In this document: positions 27,304 to 35,796 of the stretch, piece after piece
Numbering within the stretch: the first letter of the stretch is position 1
How the letters are laid out: the number at the start of each line of letters is the position of its first letter
NCBI GenBank assembly: GCA_022451065.1
Contig: JAKUOU010000002.1
Span: 2,262-38,057, forward strand
Length of the DNA stretch: 35,796 bases
DNA from: Pedosphaera sp.
GTDB lineage: Bacteria; Verrucomicrobiota; Verrucomicrobiia; Limisphaerales; UBA1096
Direction of reading: 5' to 3'
Notes under the pieces: generated by a model
The model's input: only the letters and a program-made list of their open reading frames with translations
Databases searched by the model: none
What the model was told of the DNA's origin: nothing
Made by a program: the position numbers and the translations under genes

Positions 27304-27356
27304 TCGCTTGGCATGGTACCAAGCGGTTTGGCGCATTTTCACCTATACTATCTATC

Positions 27357-28373
27357 ATGAGCAAAGCAAAACTCGAATACATCTGGCTGGACGGCTACAA
27401 GCCGACCCAAAGCCTGCGAAGCAAGACCAAGGTCGAGACCGATTTTGGTGGAACATTGGAAGACTGCCCCGTGTGGTCATTTGACGGCTCATCGACCGAG
27501 CAGGCTGAAGGCAGCGACTCCGATTGCCTCCTGAAGCCGGTTGCCCTGTTCCCGGACCCCGACAAGGTCGGTACTGATAACTGGCTGGTCATGTGCGAAG
27601 TTCTCAACGCCGACGGCACCCCACATGAGTCTAACGGTCGCGCCACCATTGACGACGACGATGATGATTTCTGGTTCGGCTTCGAGCAAGAATACGTCTT
27701 GTGGGACACAGACACCAATCTACCGCTCGGCTTCCCGAAGAGCGGTTTTCCCGGGCCGCAGGGCCCATTCTATACCTCTGTCGGTGCTGCCAACGCAATC
27801 GGCCGAGACATCGTCGACGAGCATTTGCAAATCTGCCTCGATGCCGGCATCAACGTCGAGGGCATCAATGCCGAGGTGATGATGGGCCAGTGGGAGTACC
27901 AAGTGTTCGCCAAGGGCGCAGCCCGATCCGGCGACGAAATCTGGGTTGCCCGATATCTGCTCGAACGTATCGGTGAACGTTATGGGGTCTCCGTGAACCT
28001 GGAGCCGAAACCCATTAAAGGTGACTGGAACGGCTCCGGCATGCACGCCAACTTCTCCAACGGAGCCATGCGCGACCAGGGCGGCGAGGATCTCATGAAC
28101 AAAATTTGTGAAGAGTTCGGCAAAAACATTGCTGAGCACATCGAAGTATACGGTGCCGACAACAACCAACGCCTTACCGGGCTTCACGAAACTCAGTCGA
28201 TCGATCAATTCTCATACGGAGTCTCCGACCGTGGCGCTTCCATCCGCATTCCGGTAGGCACTATTGACGGTGGCTGGAAAGGCCGCTTAGAAGATAGGCG
28301 TCCAGCGTCCAACGGTGATCCGTACAAAATTGCGGCCGTCATCATCAAGACCACCAAAAAGGCTCTGGCTTAA
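27357..28373 (+). CDS. glutamine synthetase, GSII (eukaryotic-type) family
   Basis: EYIWLDGYKP...LRSKTKV; PVWSFDGSSTEQAEGSDSDCLLKPVALFPDP; FGFEQEYVLWD; PLGFPKSGFPGPQGPFYTSVGA; GDWNGSGMHANFSN; GVSDRGASIRIP. Confidence 0.95.
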   Translation: MSKAKLEYIWLDGYKPTQSLRSKTKVETDFGGTLEDCPVWSFDGSSTEQAEGSDSDCLLKPVALFPDPDKVGTDNWLVMCEVLNADGTPHESNGRATIDDDDDDFWFGFEQEYVLWDTDTNLPLGFPKSGFPGPQGPFYTSVGAANAIGRDIVDEHLQICLDAGINVEGINAEVMMGQWEYQVFAKGAARSGDEIWVARYLLERIGERYGVSVNLEPKPIKGDWNGSGMHANFSNGAMRDQGGEDLMNKICEEFGKNIAEHIEVYGADNNQRLTGLHETQSIDQFSYGVSDRGASIRIPVGTIDGGWKGRLEDRRPASNGDPYKIAAVIIKTTKKALA

Positions 28374-28400
28374 GACCGACCTCAATCCCTTTAAACATAA

Positions 28401-28429
28401 GACCGGCGAACAATCGCCGGTCTTTTTTT
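28401..28429 (+). terminator. rho-independent terminator after glutamine synthetase
   Basis: Perfect 9-bp stem GACCGGCGA-ACAA-TCGCCGGTC followed by TTTTTTT. Confidence 0.95.
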
Positions 28430-28478
28430 GTTGGCCAAATACCCTATCCCGCTTGGCCGAGTGCTTGTTCCCTCGTCA

Positions 28479-29144
28479 TCAATTACCTTGTTGAGCAACA
28501 GTGTCAATCAGGCGAACCGCGATCACGACCGACAGCAAAAGCAGAAGGAGCCCCGAAACATGGGAAAACCGGACGAGTGTTTTGTCGGAGAAGCGGTTTC
28601 GCACCCTTGCACTACCGAATACGAGTATCAAGAACCAGGCAGCAATGCCCAAGCCGGCACCGGCGACGCAGGACATGCGGCTTTGCCATGCAGACTGCAA
28701 TGTCCCGTTAGCCAGCAGCACCGCCGAGATCATAATCCAGAACAGGAGCACGTTGGGGTTCACCAGCACCCGGACAAAGCCGGTCCAAAACATGGTGTGG
28801 GGATGCAGCCGCTGCTCAATCATTCGGGCGCGTTTTCCCTGAACAGTCACGGTGTCCGTCAGCAGGTATCGGATTCCAAAAAAGGTCACCGCAAGAAAAC
28901 TGATCAACTCCACCGTTGCACGGAGCGTGGAATTCTCAAACAGATTGGCAAACCCGCCAAACGCAATGACACAATAAATCATCTCCATCAGCAGCGCGCC
29001 CAACGCGATGATTAGCGCCCGTGTCCGCCCAGTGTGGATGCCCTCCTCCATGATGGCGACGTTGATCGGCCCCACCGGCACCGCGCACACAAAACCGGTC
29101 AGTGCCCCCGCACCGACGGCCAACACATAGTCCATAGGACTCAT
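28479..29144 (-). CDS. LysE/RhtB-family amino-acid exporter
   Basis: GALTGFVCAVPVGPINVAIMEEGIHTGRTRALIIALGALLMEMIY; several TM helices. Confidence 0.88.
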   Translation of the reverse strand: MSPMDYVLAVGAGALTGFVCAVPVGPINVAIMEEGIHTGRTRALIIALGALLMEMIYCVIAFGGFANLFENSTLRATVELISFLAVTFFGIRYLLTDTVTVQGKRARMIEQRLHPHTMFWTGFVRVLVNPNVLLFWIMISAVLLANGTLQSAWQSRMSCVAGAGLGIAAWFLILVFGSARVRNRFSDKTLVRFSHVSGLLLLLLSVVIAVRLIDTVAQQGN

Positions 29145-29162
29145 TTGCAGGCGGCACCGGGC

Positions 29163-30023
29163 TTATTCGTCGTCAAAGTCTTCCTCAATTTCCCTCCTCA
29201 GTTTTCGTGACAAGCGAGGTCGCACAAACCCGTAAACCAGATACGACGTGAAGATCAGCGGCAGCACGATTGGCACGAGGTATTTCCACAAAAAAACAAA
29301 GCAAGCTACCACCACCACCGCGCCGACAAACTTGGCGAACGGACGCCGTGAGCGGAAATCCAGTTTCTTGAACGAGGGATACTTGATCTCGCTGACCATC
29401 ATCACCGACAGGAACACCAGCACCACCAACAGCACCCAGCGCCACGAACTCGTGGGTAGGTTCTCTGCATCAAGCCAGACGAGAAACATCGTCAACGAGG
29501 CTACCATCGCCGCGGAAGCCGGGATGGGGAAACCGAGAAACTCCCGGCTGTTCCCGGAGTCGGGCATCACCGACAGACAGTTGTAGCGGGCTAACCGAAG
29601 TGCGCCGCAAAGCAGGTAGACCGATGCCACCACCAGGCCAAGTGTCTCAAAGTCGTGCAGAATCACCCGCTGCATCAGGAACGCCGGCGCGGCTCCAAAC
29701 GAAATAATGTCCGCCAGTGAGTCGAACTGGAGCCCAAACGGGCTTTCCTTCCCGATCAGGCGCGCGATTCGTCCATCCAGCGCGTCAAACACAAATGCCC
29801 CCAGGATCAGCCAAAGGGCGTTCTTGATTTTCTCAATGTCCGTCAGGCTGAAAACCGGCCCCTCCGACCCGGTCGGGTCGGGCACCACCTGCACAATGAA
29901 CGTCAGCGCAAGGAATCCGCACAGCAGGTTGCCTGCAGTCATCAGGTTGGGGAGTAAATAAATGCGCAACCGCTCCCCGGTGGCAGGTGTGTCCGGCAAC
30001 GATTCTGGTATTTCGTCGCTCAC
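29163..30023 (-). CDS. pssA: CDP-diacylglycerol--serine O-phosphatidyltransferase
   Basis: CDP-alcohol phosphotransferase motif DALDGRIARLIGKESPFGLQFDSLAD; TM helices. GTG start at 30023 overlaps the upstream stop (GTGA). The longer ORF-track version to 30683 is out of frame over perM. Confidence 0.92.
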   Translation of the reverse strand: MSDEIPESLPDTPATGERLRIYLLPNLMTAGNLLCGFLALTFIVQVVPDPTGSEGPVFSLTDIEKIKNALWLILGAFVFDALDGRIARLIGKESPFGLQFDSLADIISFGAAPAFLMQRVILHDFETLGLVVASVYLLCGALRLARYNCLSVMPDSGNSREFLGFPIPASAAMVASLTMFLVWLDAENLPTSSWRWVLLVVLVFLSVMMVSEIKYPSFKKLDFRSRRPFAKFVGAVVVVACFVFLWKYLVPIVLPLIFTSYLVYGFVRPRLSRKLRREIEEDFDDE

Positions 30024-31225
30024 GATACTGCAGACGCCTCGCTGGAATGCACACGATCCTTCCAGACGTAACGGAACATCACCGTGCGCAGCGCCGCGGT
30101 CAACGGAATGGCCAGCACGCCGCCCATGATGCCCCCCAAAAGAGTGGTGCCCACCATCACGGCGACAATGATCGTGAGTGGATGCAGCCCTACCCGGTCT
30201 CCGATGATCTTGGGCGAGATGAATAGCCCCTCCATTGTCTGCACCGCCGCGAACACAACTAAAACGAGAATCGGCTTGAGCCAACCGTCGTCTGGCACAA
30301 ATTGAATCATTGATAGGACGAACGCTGGGATGATGCTCAACGCCACCCCGAGATACGGGATGATGCTCAGCAACCCGGCCATAACACCCAGCAGGATCGC
30401 GTATTCCAGGCCGATCACCAGAAAACCAGTCGTGAGCAGTACCCCCACGCACATCGCCACCAGGACCTGGCCGCGGAAAAATACAATTAGGCAGTCGTTG
30501 ATAGAGTGCAGCACAAACACAATCTCCTCCTTGACCCGCGACTCGTGCACTGGCAGATAATCGGTCCAATTCCGCTTGATGCCCCGTTTCTCGAGCAGGA
30601 AGTAAAACACATACACCGGCACCAGGGCCAAGCCAGCCAGAAATCCAAACAACGACATGACTTTCTTTAACTGCTCCAGGCACCAGGTCGATATTTTCGC
30701 CACAGCATCAACCATAAACTCCCGCACCTTCTCGTTGGTCACACCGACATTCTTCATCCACTCCCGCGGCATCTCGAACCAGACCGGCTTGGCCGGTGCA
30801 TTGGTGGACGTGTTGGTCGGCTTGGCGGGATCGCCCGTTTTGACGATCGAACTCACGCTTACCTGAAACTTCTTGGCTTGTTTCGGGAACTCTGTCGTGA
30901 GTTCGTTCACCTGCGAAATCAACGACGGCACCACCGAAGCCACCACTCCCCCCACCAGCAGCACAGCGATGCAGAAAACCAGAATAATCGCATTCTGGCG
31001 CTTGAAGCCGCGTTTCTTCTGAAACCAATCAACAATCGGGTCGAGCAAATAGGCGATGACCCCGGCAATCGCCAGCGGGATGAGCACCGAGGACAGCGCA
31101 TTGACCACCCATCCCACCCCAAGGGTCAACAGAGCGATTAGCGCCAGCAGAACCCCCACAGCCAGCGCCGTGACCGAGGTCCAGAGGATCTTGGCCTGCT
31201 TCTCGGTTGGTGGAGGGTATGCCAT
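30020..31225 (-). CDS. AI-2E/PerM-family transporter
   Basis: TM-rich; LALVPVYVFYFLLEKRGI; GLLSIIPYLGVALSIIPAFVLSM; SPKIIGDRVGLHPLTIIVAVMVG. Confidence 0.9.
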   Translation of the reverse strand: MAYPPPTEKQAKILWTSVTALAVGVLLALIALLTLGVGWVVNALSSVLIPLAIAGVIAYLLDPIVDWFQKKRGFKRQNAIILVFCIAVLLVGGVVASVVPSLISQVNELTTEFPKQAKKFQVSVSSIVKTGDPAKPTNTSTNAPAKPVWFEMPREWMKNVGVTNEKVREFMVDAVAKISTWCLEQLKKVMSLFGFLAGLALVPVYVFYFLLEKRGIKRNWTDYLPVHESRVKEEIVFVLHSINDCLIVFFRGQVLVAMCVGVLLTTGFLVIGLEYAILLGVMAGLLSIIPYLGVALSIIPAFVLSMIQFVPDDGWLKPILVLVVFAAVQTMEGLFISPKIIGDRVGLHPLTIIVAVMVGTTLLGGIMGGVLAIPLTAALRTVMFRYVWKDRVHSSEASAVS

Positions 31226-31231
31226 GGAAAC

Positions 31232-32047
31232 TTATTCCTGCCCCAGTTCGACGGCCCGCTCCGTCGCCGAGCGCACGGCGTTGATGAGCGCATTGCGCAC
31301 GCCGCCCTCCTCGAGTTCGTGCACGCCTTCGATCGTCGTGCCGCCCGGGCTGCAAACCATGTCCTTGAGCTCACCGGGATGCTTGCCGGTCTCGAGTACC
31401 ATCTTCGCTGCGCCAAGCATTGTCTGCGCGGCCAACCGGGTGGCGATGTCACGCGACAGACCCGCCGCCACGCCGCCATCGCTCAATGCCTCGATGATCG
31501 TGTAGCCGTACGCCGGCCCACTGCCGCTCAAGCCGGTCACCGCATCGATCAGGCTCTCCTTAACCTCGTAGGCCACACCGACGGCGCACAGCAGCCGCTT
31601 CACCAACTCGCCGTCGTCTGACGTTGCCGCTTGGCCAAGCGCGTAGCCGCAGGCGCCCTCGCCAACCAATGCCGGCGTGTTGGGCATTACGCGCACCACC
31701 CGCGCGAGTCCACCGCACGCCTCGTCGAGCTTGGCCAGGCGCACGCCGGCCAGGATCGAAATCACGAGATAGCTCCCGTCAAACTGGTCGCGCACCGTCT
31801 CCGTTGCCTCGTCGAGTTGATGCGGCTTGAATGCCAAAAAAATAACCTTGGCCTTGGCCAGTACGTCGGCGTTCGAATCAGTCGTTTCGCAACCGACCGC
31901 CTGGCCGAAAGCCTTGCGCCCGGCCGGAACCGGATCACTGGCGATGAGGTTCTCCGGCGCAACCAAGCCCGAGTCGACGAAGCCTCTGGCCAGGGCGGCC
32001 GCCATTCTGCCAGCGCCAATGAACCCGATGATGGGCGTCTCATTCAC
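31232..32047 (-). CDS. proC: pyrroline-5-carboxylate reductase
   Basis: IIGFIGAGRMAAALARGF; FLAFKPHQL; RVMPNTPALVGEGACGY; GLSGSGPAYGYTIIEALSDGGVAAGLSRDIATRLAAQTMLGAAKM; SPGGTTIEGVHELEEGGVR. Confidence 0.95.
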   Translation of the reverse strand: MNETPIIGFIGAGRMAAALARGFVDSGLVAPENLIASDPVPAGRKAFGQAVGCETTDSNADVLAKAKVIFLAFKPHQLDEATETVRDQFDGSYLVISILAGVRLAKLDEACGGLARVVRVMPNTPALVGEGACGYALGQAATSDDGELVKRLLCAVGVAYEVKESLIDAVTGLSGSGPAYGYTIIEALSDGGVAAGLSRDIATRLAAQTMLGAAKMVLETGKHPGELKDMVCSPGGTTIEGVHELEEGGVRNALINAVRSATERAVELGQE

Positions 32048-32101
32048 GCACGTCCCTTATCAAATTTCTTCCCTGTCGTAAAGATAAATTGCCCGTGTGC
32101 G

Positions 32102-32761
32102 TCACCGTCCCAGCCTTGCCTTCAGTCCGGCAAACTTGTCAGCGTACCGCTTGGCCAGGCGTTCGAGTTCGTCCCAGTTCTCACCGGCGATAATCTCCTT
32201 TTTCAACAAGGCTGAGCCGGTGCCCAGGGCCACCGAGCCGGCGGCGAGAAACGCATCCATCGTATCAAGATTCACTCCACCGGTGGGAATAATTTTCAGG
32301 TGCGGCAGTGGCGCGAGTAGCGACTTTATATAGCCAGGGCCAAGCGTGTCGGCTGGGAATATCTTGATGAAATCCGAGCCGGCCTCGTACGCCGCCTGCG
32401 CCTCGGTCGGCGTGTAGGCGCCCAGCATCACCGGACGGTCCAACGCATGCGCCGCCTCAACAAGCGACGGCCGGACGATCGGGCTGACGATGTACCTCGC
32501 CCCGGCGTCGATCGCAGCCCGGCAGGTGTCATCGTCGATCACCGTTCCGACGCCGAGCAGGATCTCGTCGCCAAGCTCGCGATCGATCGTCCGGACGGCC
32601 TCGAGCGCGTTGGGGATGCTCATTGTCAACTCCACAGCCCGGATGCCTCCACCGACGAGGGCCTGGGCCAACGGCAGCGTCCACTCGGGTCGAGGAACGC
32701 GCACGATGGCCACCAGTCCCTCGGCCTCGATCCCCGAGACGATCTTCTCCCGGTCGCTCAC
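32102..32761 (-). CDS. eda: bifunctional 4-hydroxy-2-oxoglutarate / 2-dehydro-3-deoxy-6-phosphogluconate (KDPG) aldolase
   Basis: GLVAIVRVPRPEWTLPLAQALVGGGIRAVELTMSIPNA; LGVGTVIDDDTCRAAIDAGARYIVSP; FIKIFPADTLGPGYIKSLLAPLPHLKIIPTGGV. GTG 32761 overlaps the upstream small ORF stop; alternative GTG 32779. Confidence 0.92.
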   Translation of the reverse strand: MSDREKIVSGIEAEGLVAIVRVPRPEWTLPLAQALVGGGIRAVELTMSIPNALEAVRTIDRELGDEILLGVGTVIDDDTCRAAIDAGARYIVSPIVRPSLVEAAHALDRPVMLGAYTPTEAQAAYEAGSDFIKIFPADTLGPGYIKSLLAPLPHLKIIPTGGVNLDTMDAFLAAGSVALGTGSALLKKEIIAGENWDELERLAKRYADKFAGLKARLGR

Positions 32762-32922
32762 TTGGTTTTCTGGAACCACTTGGCGCCAGCCTTGATGTTG
32801 TGCTTTACCGAGTCGAGCCGTATTATGAACGAGGCAAACGCCGGCTCCACAAGTTCGAGCGTATGCGGAATCTGCACTCCGTCCACTTTTTTGTAGTCAC
32901 AAAAAATCACCTTGTTAGTCAC
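32758..32922 (-). CDS. small ORF (about 50-54 aa) upstream of and overlapping eda; resembles the C-terminal tail of LolA-like lipoprotein-sorting domains
   Basis: VTNKVIFCDYKKVDGVQIPHTLELVEPAFASFIIRLDSVKHNIKAGAKWFQKTK*, below the ORF-track cutoff. Upstream AGGAGG; stop overlaps the eda start as GTGA. Confidence 0.45.
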   Translation of the reverse strand: MTNKVIFCDYKKVDGVQIPHTLELVEPAFASFIIRLDSVKHNIKAGAKWFQKTK

Positions 32923-33151
32923 CTCCTGCCCTTATATCTCGGCGGTGGAGGTAACACCGGCGAGCGGCCATGTCGCGGCATCAAGATGGAACATGTCTAC
33001 CGCAGCGGCTGAGTAACGCTTGATTGTCATTTTCATCTGGACAGCGGCAGTCTGTGGCTTGGCGTACGGTTTGGCAATGAACTTCGCGCTTGTAAGCCGT
33101 CCGCAAAACAAGTAGGAAATCCGAGCCGGGTATCGGTGTTGGGTGCATATC

Positions 33152-33616
33152 ATGGAGCTCGCTGATTTTCTCACCAAGGAACAGGTTGTCACAGACTTGA
33201 AAGCCTCCGATCGCTGGGAGGCAATCGAGGAACTGATTGATTTGCTGGTCGATAGTGGACAGATCAAACCCGACCACCGCGAGGCGATTATCTCCATCGT
33301 CAAGAAACGCGAGACCTCGATGAGCACCGGCATTGGCTTCGGGATCGGCATCCCGCATGCCTCGACCGACCTGATCGACAACGTCACCGGCGCGTTTGGC
33401 CGCAGCAAGGACGGTGTGAATTTTGATGCGCTCGACAACCAGCCGGTCAACCTCGTGATGCTCTTCCTCGTGCCGCAGGGCCAATTTCAAAAACACCTAC
33501 ACACGCTGGCCAAGATCGCGAAGATGCTGCACAAGAAAGAATTCCGCAAGTCACTCGAGGATGCCGAAGATGCGGCGGAGATGTACCAGATTATCCGCAG
33601 CTCGCAAGAGGGCTAA
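33152..33616 (+). CDS. PTS EIIA type-2 (PtsN/fructose-like) domain protein
   Basis: MELADFLTKEQVVTDLKASDRWEAIEELIDLLV; phospho-His motif STGIGFGIGIPHASTDLIDN; LFLVPQGQFQKHLHTLAKIAKML. Confidence 0.9.
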   Translation: MELADFLTKEQVVTDLKASDRWEAIEELIDLLVDSGQIKPDHREAIISIVKKRETSMSTGIGFGIGIPHASTDLIDNVTGAFGRSKDGVNFDALDNQPVNLVMLFLVPQGQFQKHLHTLAKIAKMLHKKEFRKSLEDAEDAAEMYQIIRSSQEG

Positions 33617-33679
33617 GCCGGTGCCATTTTCCCATTCGGCCAAGCCGACTTGTTCCCGCTTGGTCAAGCGACACGAATC

Positions 33680-35398
33680 GTGATCCATCTCGTCCTACAG
33701 GAAAAACTGCAACAAGCTATCCTCACTCTCATGCCTGGGGCCGACGTCTCGAGCGTCCTTGTCCGGCCCTGCCCTGAGCCGAAGTTTGGCGACTACCAAA
33801 CCAACGCACTCATGGGCTTGGCCAAGCGCGACCAACTAAACCCGCGTGAACTCGCCGCCCAGGTCGTCGAGCAGCTCAACGTCGCTGATTGCTGCGAACC
33901 GGTTGAGATCGCCGGACCGGGTTTTCTTAATTTCCGACTCAAGACCGAAGCTCTCTCCGCAGCCCTCGTCAGTGCCGCCAATGGCGAGCATCTGTTTTAC
34001 CGCGCTACCACCGAGCCGCGTACCATCGTCATCGACTACTCATCGCCTAACGTGGCCAAGCCGATGCACGTCGGCCACATCCGCTCGACCATTCTCGGCT
34101 ACACGCTGGCCCGGACCTTCCGGCTGCTCGGTCACAGGGTTGTCACCGATAACCACATCGGCGACTGGGGCACGCAGTTCGGCAAACTACTCGTCGGCTG
34201 GAAGGATCATCTCGACAGGGATGCACTTAGCCAGGACGCCCTCGCCGAGATGGAACGCCTCTACAAGCTCGTCAACTCAGCCTCCGACAAGGACGGAAGC
34301 GTCCTCACTCGCGCCCGGGGTGAACTTGTCAAGTTACAGGACGGCGACACCGAAAACCTCGCCATTTGGCACGAGATGATCGACCTGTCGCGGCATCAGT
34401 TCGACGAGATTTACGGCCGCCTGGGGGTCGAGTTCGACGAAACGCTCGGTGAAAGTTTTTACAACGCCCGCCTCAAGGGCGTCGTTGATGAACTCATCGC
34501 GCAAGGCATCGCAGAGGAAAGCGACGGCGCGCAGGTCGTCTTTTTCAACGACCACAAGTCGCTCAAAAAACACCCGGCGATCGTCCGGAAAAGCGACGGT
34601 GCGGCCAACTACACCACGACCGACCTTGCGACGCTCGAGCACCGCCAAGACAGCTGGCAGCCGAGCGAGGTCATCTACGTCACAGACGGCCGACAGCAAC
34701 TGCACTTCCAGCAACTCTTCGAGCTGTATAACCGCTGGAAGCCGGGCCACAGCATGAAGCTCAAACACGTCTGGTTCGGCGCGATCCTCGGTGAGGACGG
34801 CAAACCGTTCAAAACGCGCAGCGGCGAGATCGTCCGCCTTTCCGGCCTGCTCGACGAAGCCGAACAACGCGCGTTTGACGCCGTGAGCGAAAAGAACCCC
34901 GACCTCCCCGAGGAAGAGCGGCACAACATCGCCCGCGTGGTTGGCATTGGCGCGATCAAGTACGCCGACCTCTCCGGCAACCGCCAGAGCGACTACGAGT
35001 TCAGTTGGGACAACATGCTCGCGCTCGTGGGCAATACCGCGCCTTATCTGCTCTACGCCGTCACGCGCATCCGCAGCATCTTCCGCAAGCTCGGCGACGA
35101 GTCGCTGACACAGCCCGGGTCGTTCGCGCTTGACCAGACGGAGGAACTCACGCTGGCCAAGCACCTATTGCGCTTCGGCCTCGTACTCGAGCAGGTTATC
35201 GACGAGTGCCGCCCAAACTACCTCTGCAATTACATCTACGAACTCGCCGGTTACTTCGCCTCATTTTACGAGAATTGTCCTGTACTCCAGGCCGAAGGCG
35301 ACATACGCGCACAGCGCCTGGCCCTTTGCAACCTCACCGGCCAAGTGCTGAAAACCGGCCTCGAGACGCTTGGCCTCGAGACCACCGAGCGCATGTAA
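33680..35398 (+). CDS. argS: arginine--tRNA ligase
   Basis: IVIDYSSPNVAKPMHVGHIRSTILGYTLARTFRLLGHRVVTDNHIGDWGTQFGKLLVGW (HIGH-type motif); FKTRSGEIVRLSGLLDEA. Likely GTG start at 33680 (ORF track 33650). Confidence 0.95.
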   Translation: MIHLVLQEKLQQAILTLMPGADVSSVLVRPCPEPKFGDYQTNALMGLAKRDQLNPRELAAQVVEQLNVADCCEPVEIAGPGFLNFRLKTEALSAALVSAANGEHLFYRATTEPRTIVIDYSSPNVAKPMHVGHIRSTILGYTLARTFRLLGHRVVTDNHIGDWGTQFGKLLVGWKDHLDRDALSQDALAEMERLYKLVNSASDKDGSVLTRARGELVKLQDGDTENLAIWHEMIDLSRHQFDEIYGRLGVEFDETLGESFYNARLKGVVDELIAQGIAEESDGAQVVFFNDHKSLKKHPAIVRKSDGAANYTTTDLATLEHRQDSWQPSEVIYVTDGRQQLHFQQLFELYNRWKPGHSMKLKHVWFGAILGEDGKPFKTRSGEIVRLSGLLDEAEQRAFDAVSEKNPDLPEEERHNIARVVGIGAIKYADLSGNRQSDYEFSWDNMLALVGNTAPYLLYAVTRIRSIFRKLGDESLTQPGSFALDQTEELTLAKHLLRFGLVLEQVIDECRPNYLCNYIYELAGYFASFYENCPVLQAEGDIRAQRLALCNLTGQVLKTGLETLGLETTERM

Positions 35399-35401
35399 AC
35401 C

Positions 35402-35796
35402 GTGCCGGTGCGGAGCAACAGGTCGACCGACTCCCGCTGGATCACCATCCAAGGAGCGCGGGAGCACAACCTCCGCGACCTCTCAGTTCGCATCCCACGC
35501 AACAAGCTTGTCGTCGTCACCGGCGTCAGCGGTTCTGGCAAAAGCACGCTCGCGTTCGACATCCTTTTCTCCGAGGGCCAACGGCGGTTCCTCGACTCGC
35601 TCAATGCCTACGCCCGGCAGTTCGTCGAGCAGATGCCCCGGCCCGACGTTGATGCTGTCCACGGCCTACCTCCCACTGTCAGCATCGAGCAGCGCATCTC
35701 GCGCGGCGGCGGCAAAAGCACCGTCGCTACCGTCACAGAGATTTACCATTTCATCCGCCTGCTCTACACCAAGCTTGGCGTCATCCACTGCCCCGA
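35402..35796 (+). CDS. uvrA: excinuclease ABC subunit UvrA, N-terminal part (3' truncated by window)
   Basis: Hand translation from GTG 35402: [119 protein letters not shown]. Missing from the ORF track because it runs off the end. Confidence 0.93.
   Translation, partial: MPVRSNRSTDSRWITIQGAREHNLRDLSVRIPRNKLVVVTGVSGSGKSTLAFDILFSEGQRRFLDSLNAYARQFVEQMPRPDVDAVHGLPPTVSIEQRISRGGGKSTVATVTEIYHFIRLLYTKLGVIHCP

Noticed and set aside
27243-27356. sigma-54 promoter or glutamine riboswitch upstream of GSII
   Set aside because: Nearest GG...GC pair has the wrong spacing (11 rather than 10 nt) and no TTGC box; known glnA RNA motif elements were not seen.
30024-30683. N-terminal two-fifths of the 506-aa ORF 29163..30683
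   Set aside because: Overlaps perM in another frame with no domain; pssA starts at GTG 30023 with a GTGA overlap.
1-35796. CRISPR array, transposon, phage genes, rRNA or tRNA
   Set aside because: No regularly spaced repeats, transposase/integrase motifs, or tRNA/rRNA signatures were found by eye. The TTGGCCAA copies are irregularly spaced and too short for CRISPR repeats.

Overview
35.8 kb chromosomal window, GC-rich, with the gene content of a PVC-superphylum bacterium (probably Verrucomicrobia; this is inferred from PVC-type heme/HEAT proteins, sulfatases and H-X9-DG prepilins). I support about 30 CDSs. They include a sulfatase / SGNH-heme dehydrogenase / SSS symporter operon followed by hflK-hflC, an H-X9-DG prepilin, an aldehyde dehydrogenase and an EF-hand protein. 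There is also a PbfA-like class III PLP enzyme, a second sulfatase, an acyl-CoA desaturase with a C-terminal coiled coil, and an MBL-fold hydrolase. These are followed by an IscS/NifS-like protein, ferredoxin, cinA, a rhodanese, korAB, thrH and a GSII glutamine synthetase. The right end carries lysE, pssA, perM, proC, eda, a PTS EIIA, argS and the 5' end of uvrA. No tRNA, rRNA, CRISPR or transposon was recognised. Two observations stand out. (1) The palindrome TTGGCCAA, with core CTTGGCCAAG, is extremely over-represented: at least 23 exact 8-mers by hand count against about 0.5 expected. It occurs in several reading frames and in gene-end gaps, like a HIP1-type highly iterated palindrome. (2) The cysteine-desulfurase homologue next to ferredoxin has Arg in place of the PLP Schiff-base Lys and has lost other PLP/substrate residues, but keeps the sulfur-carrying Cys. 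All calls are from reading the sequence; no database search was run.
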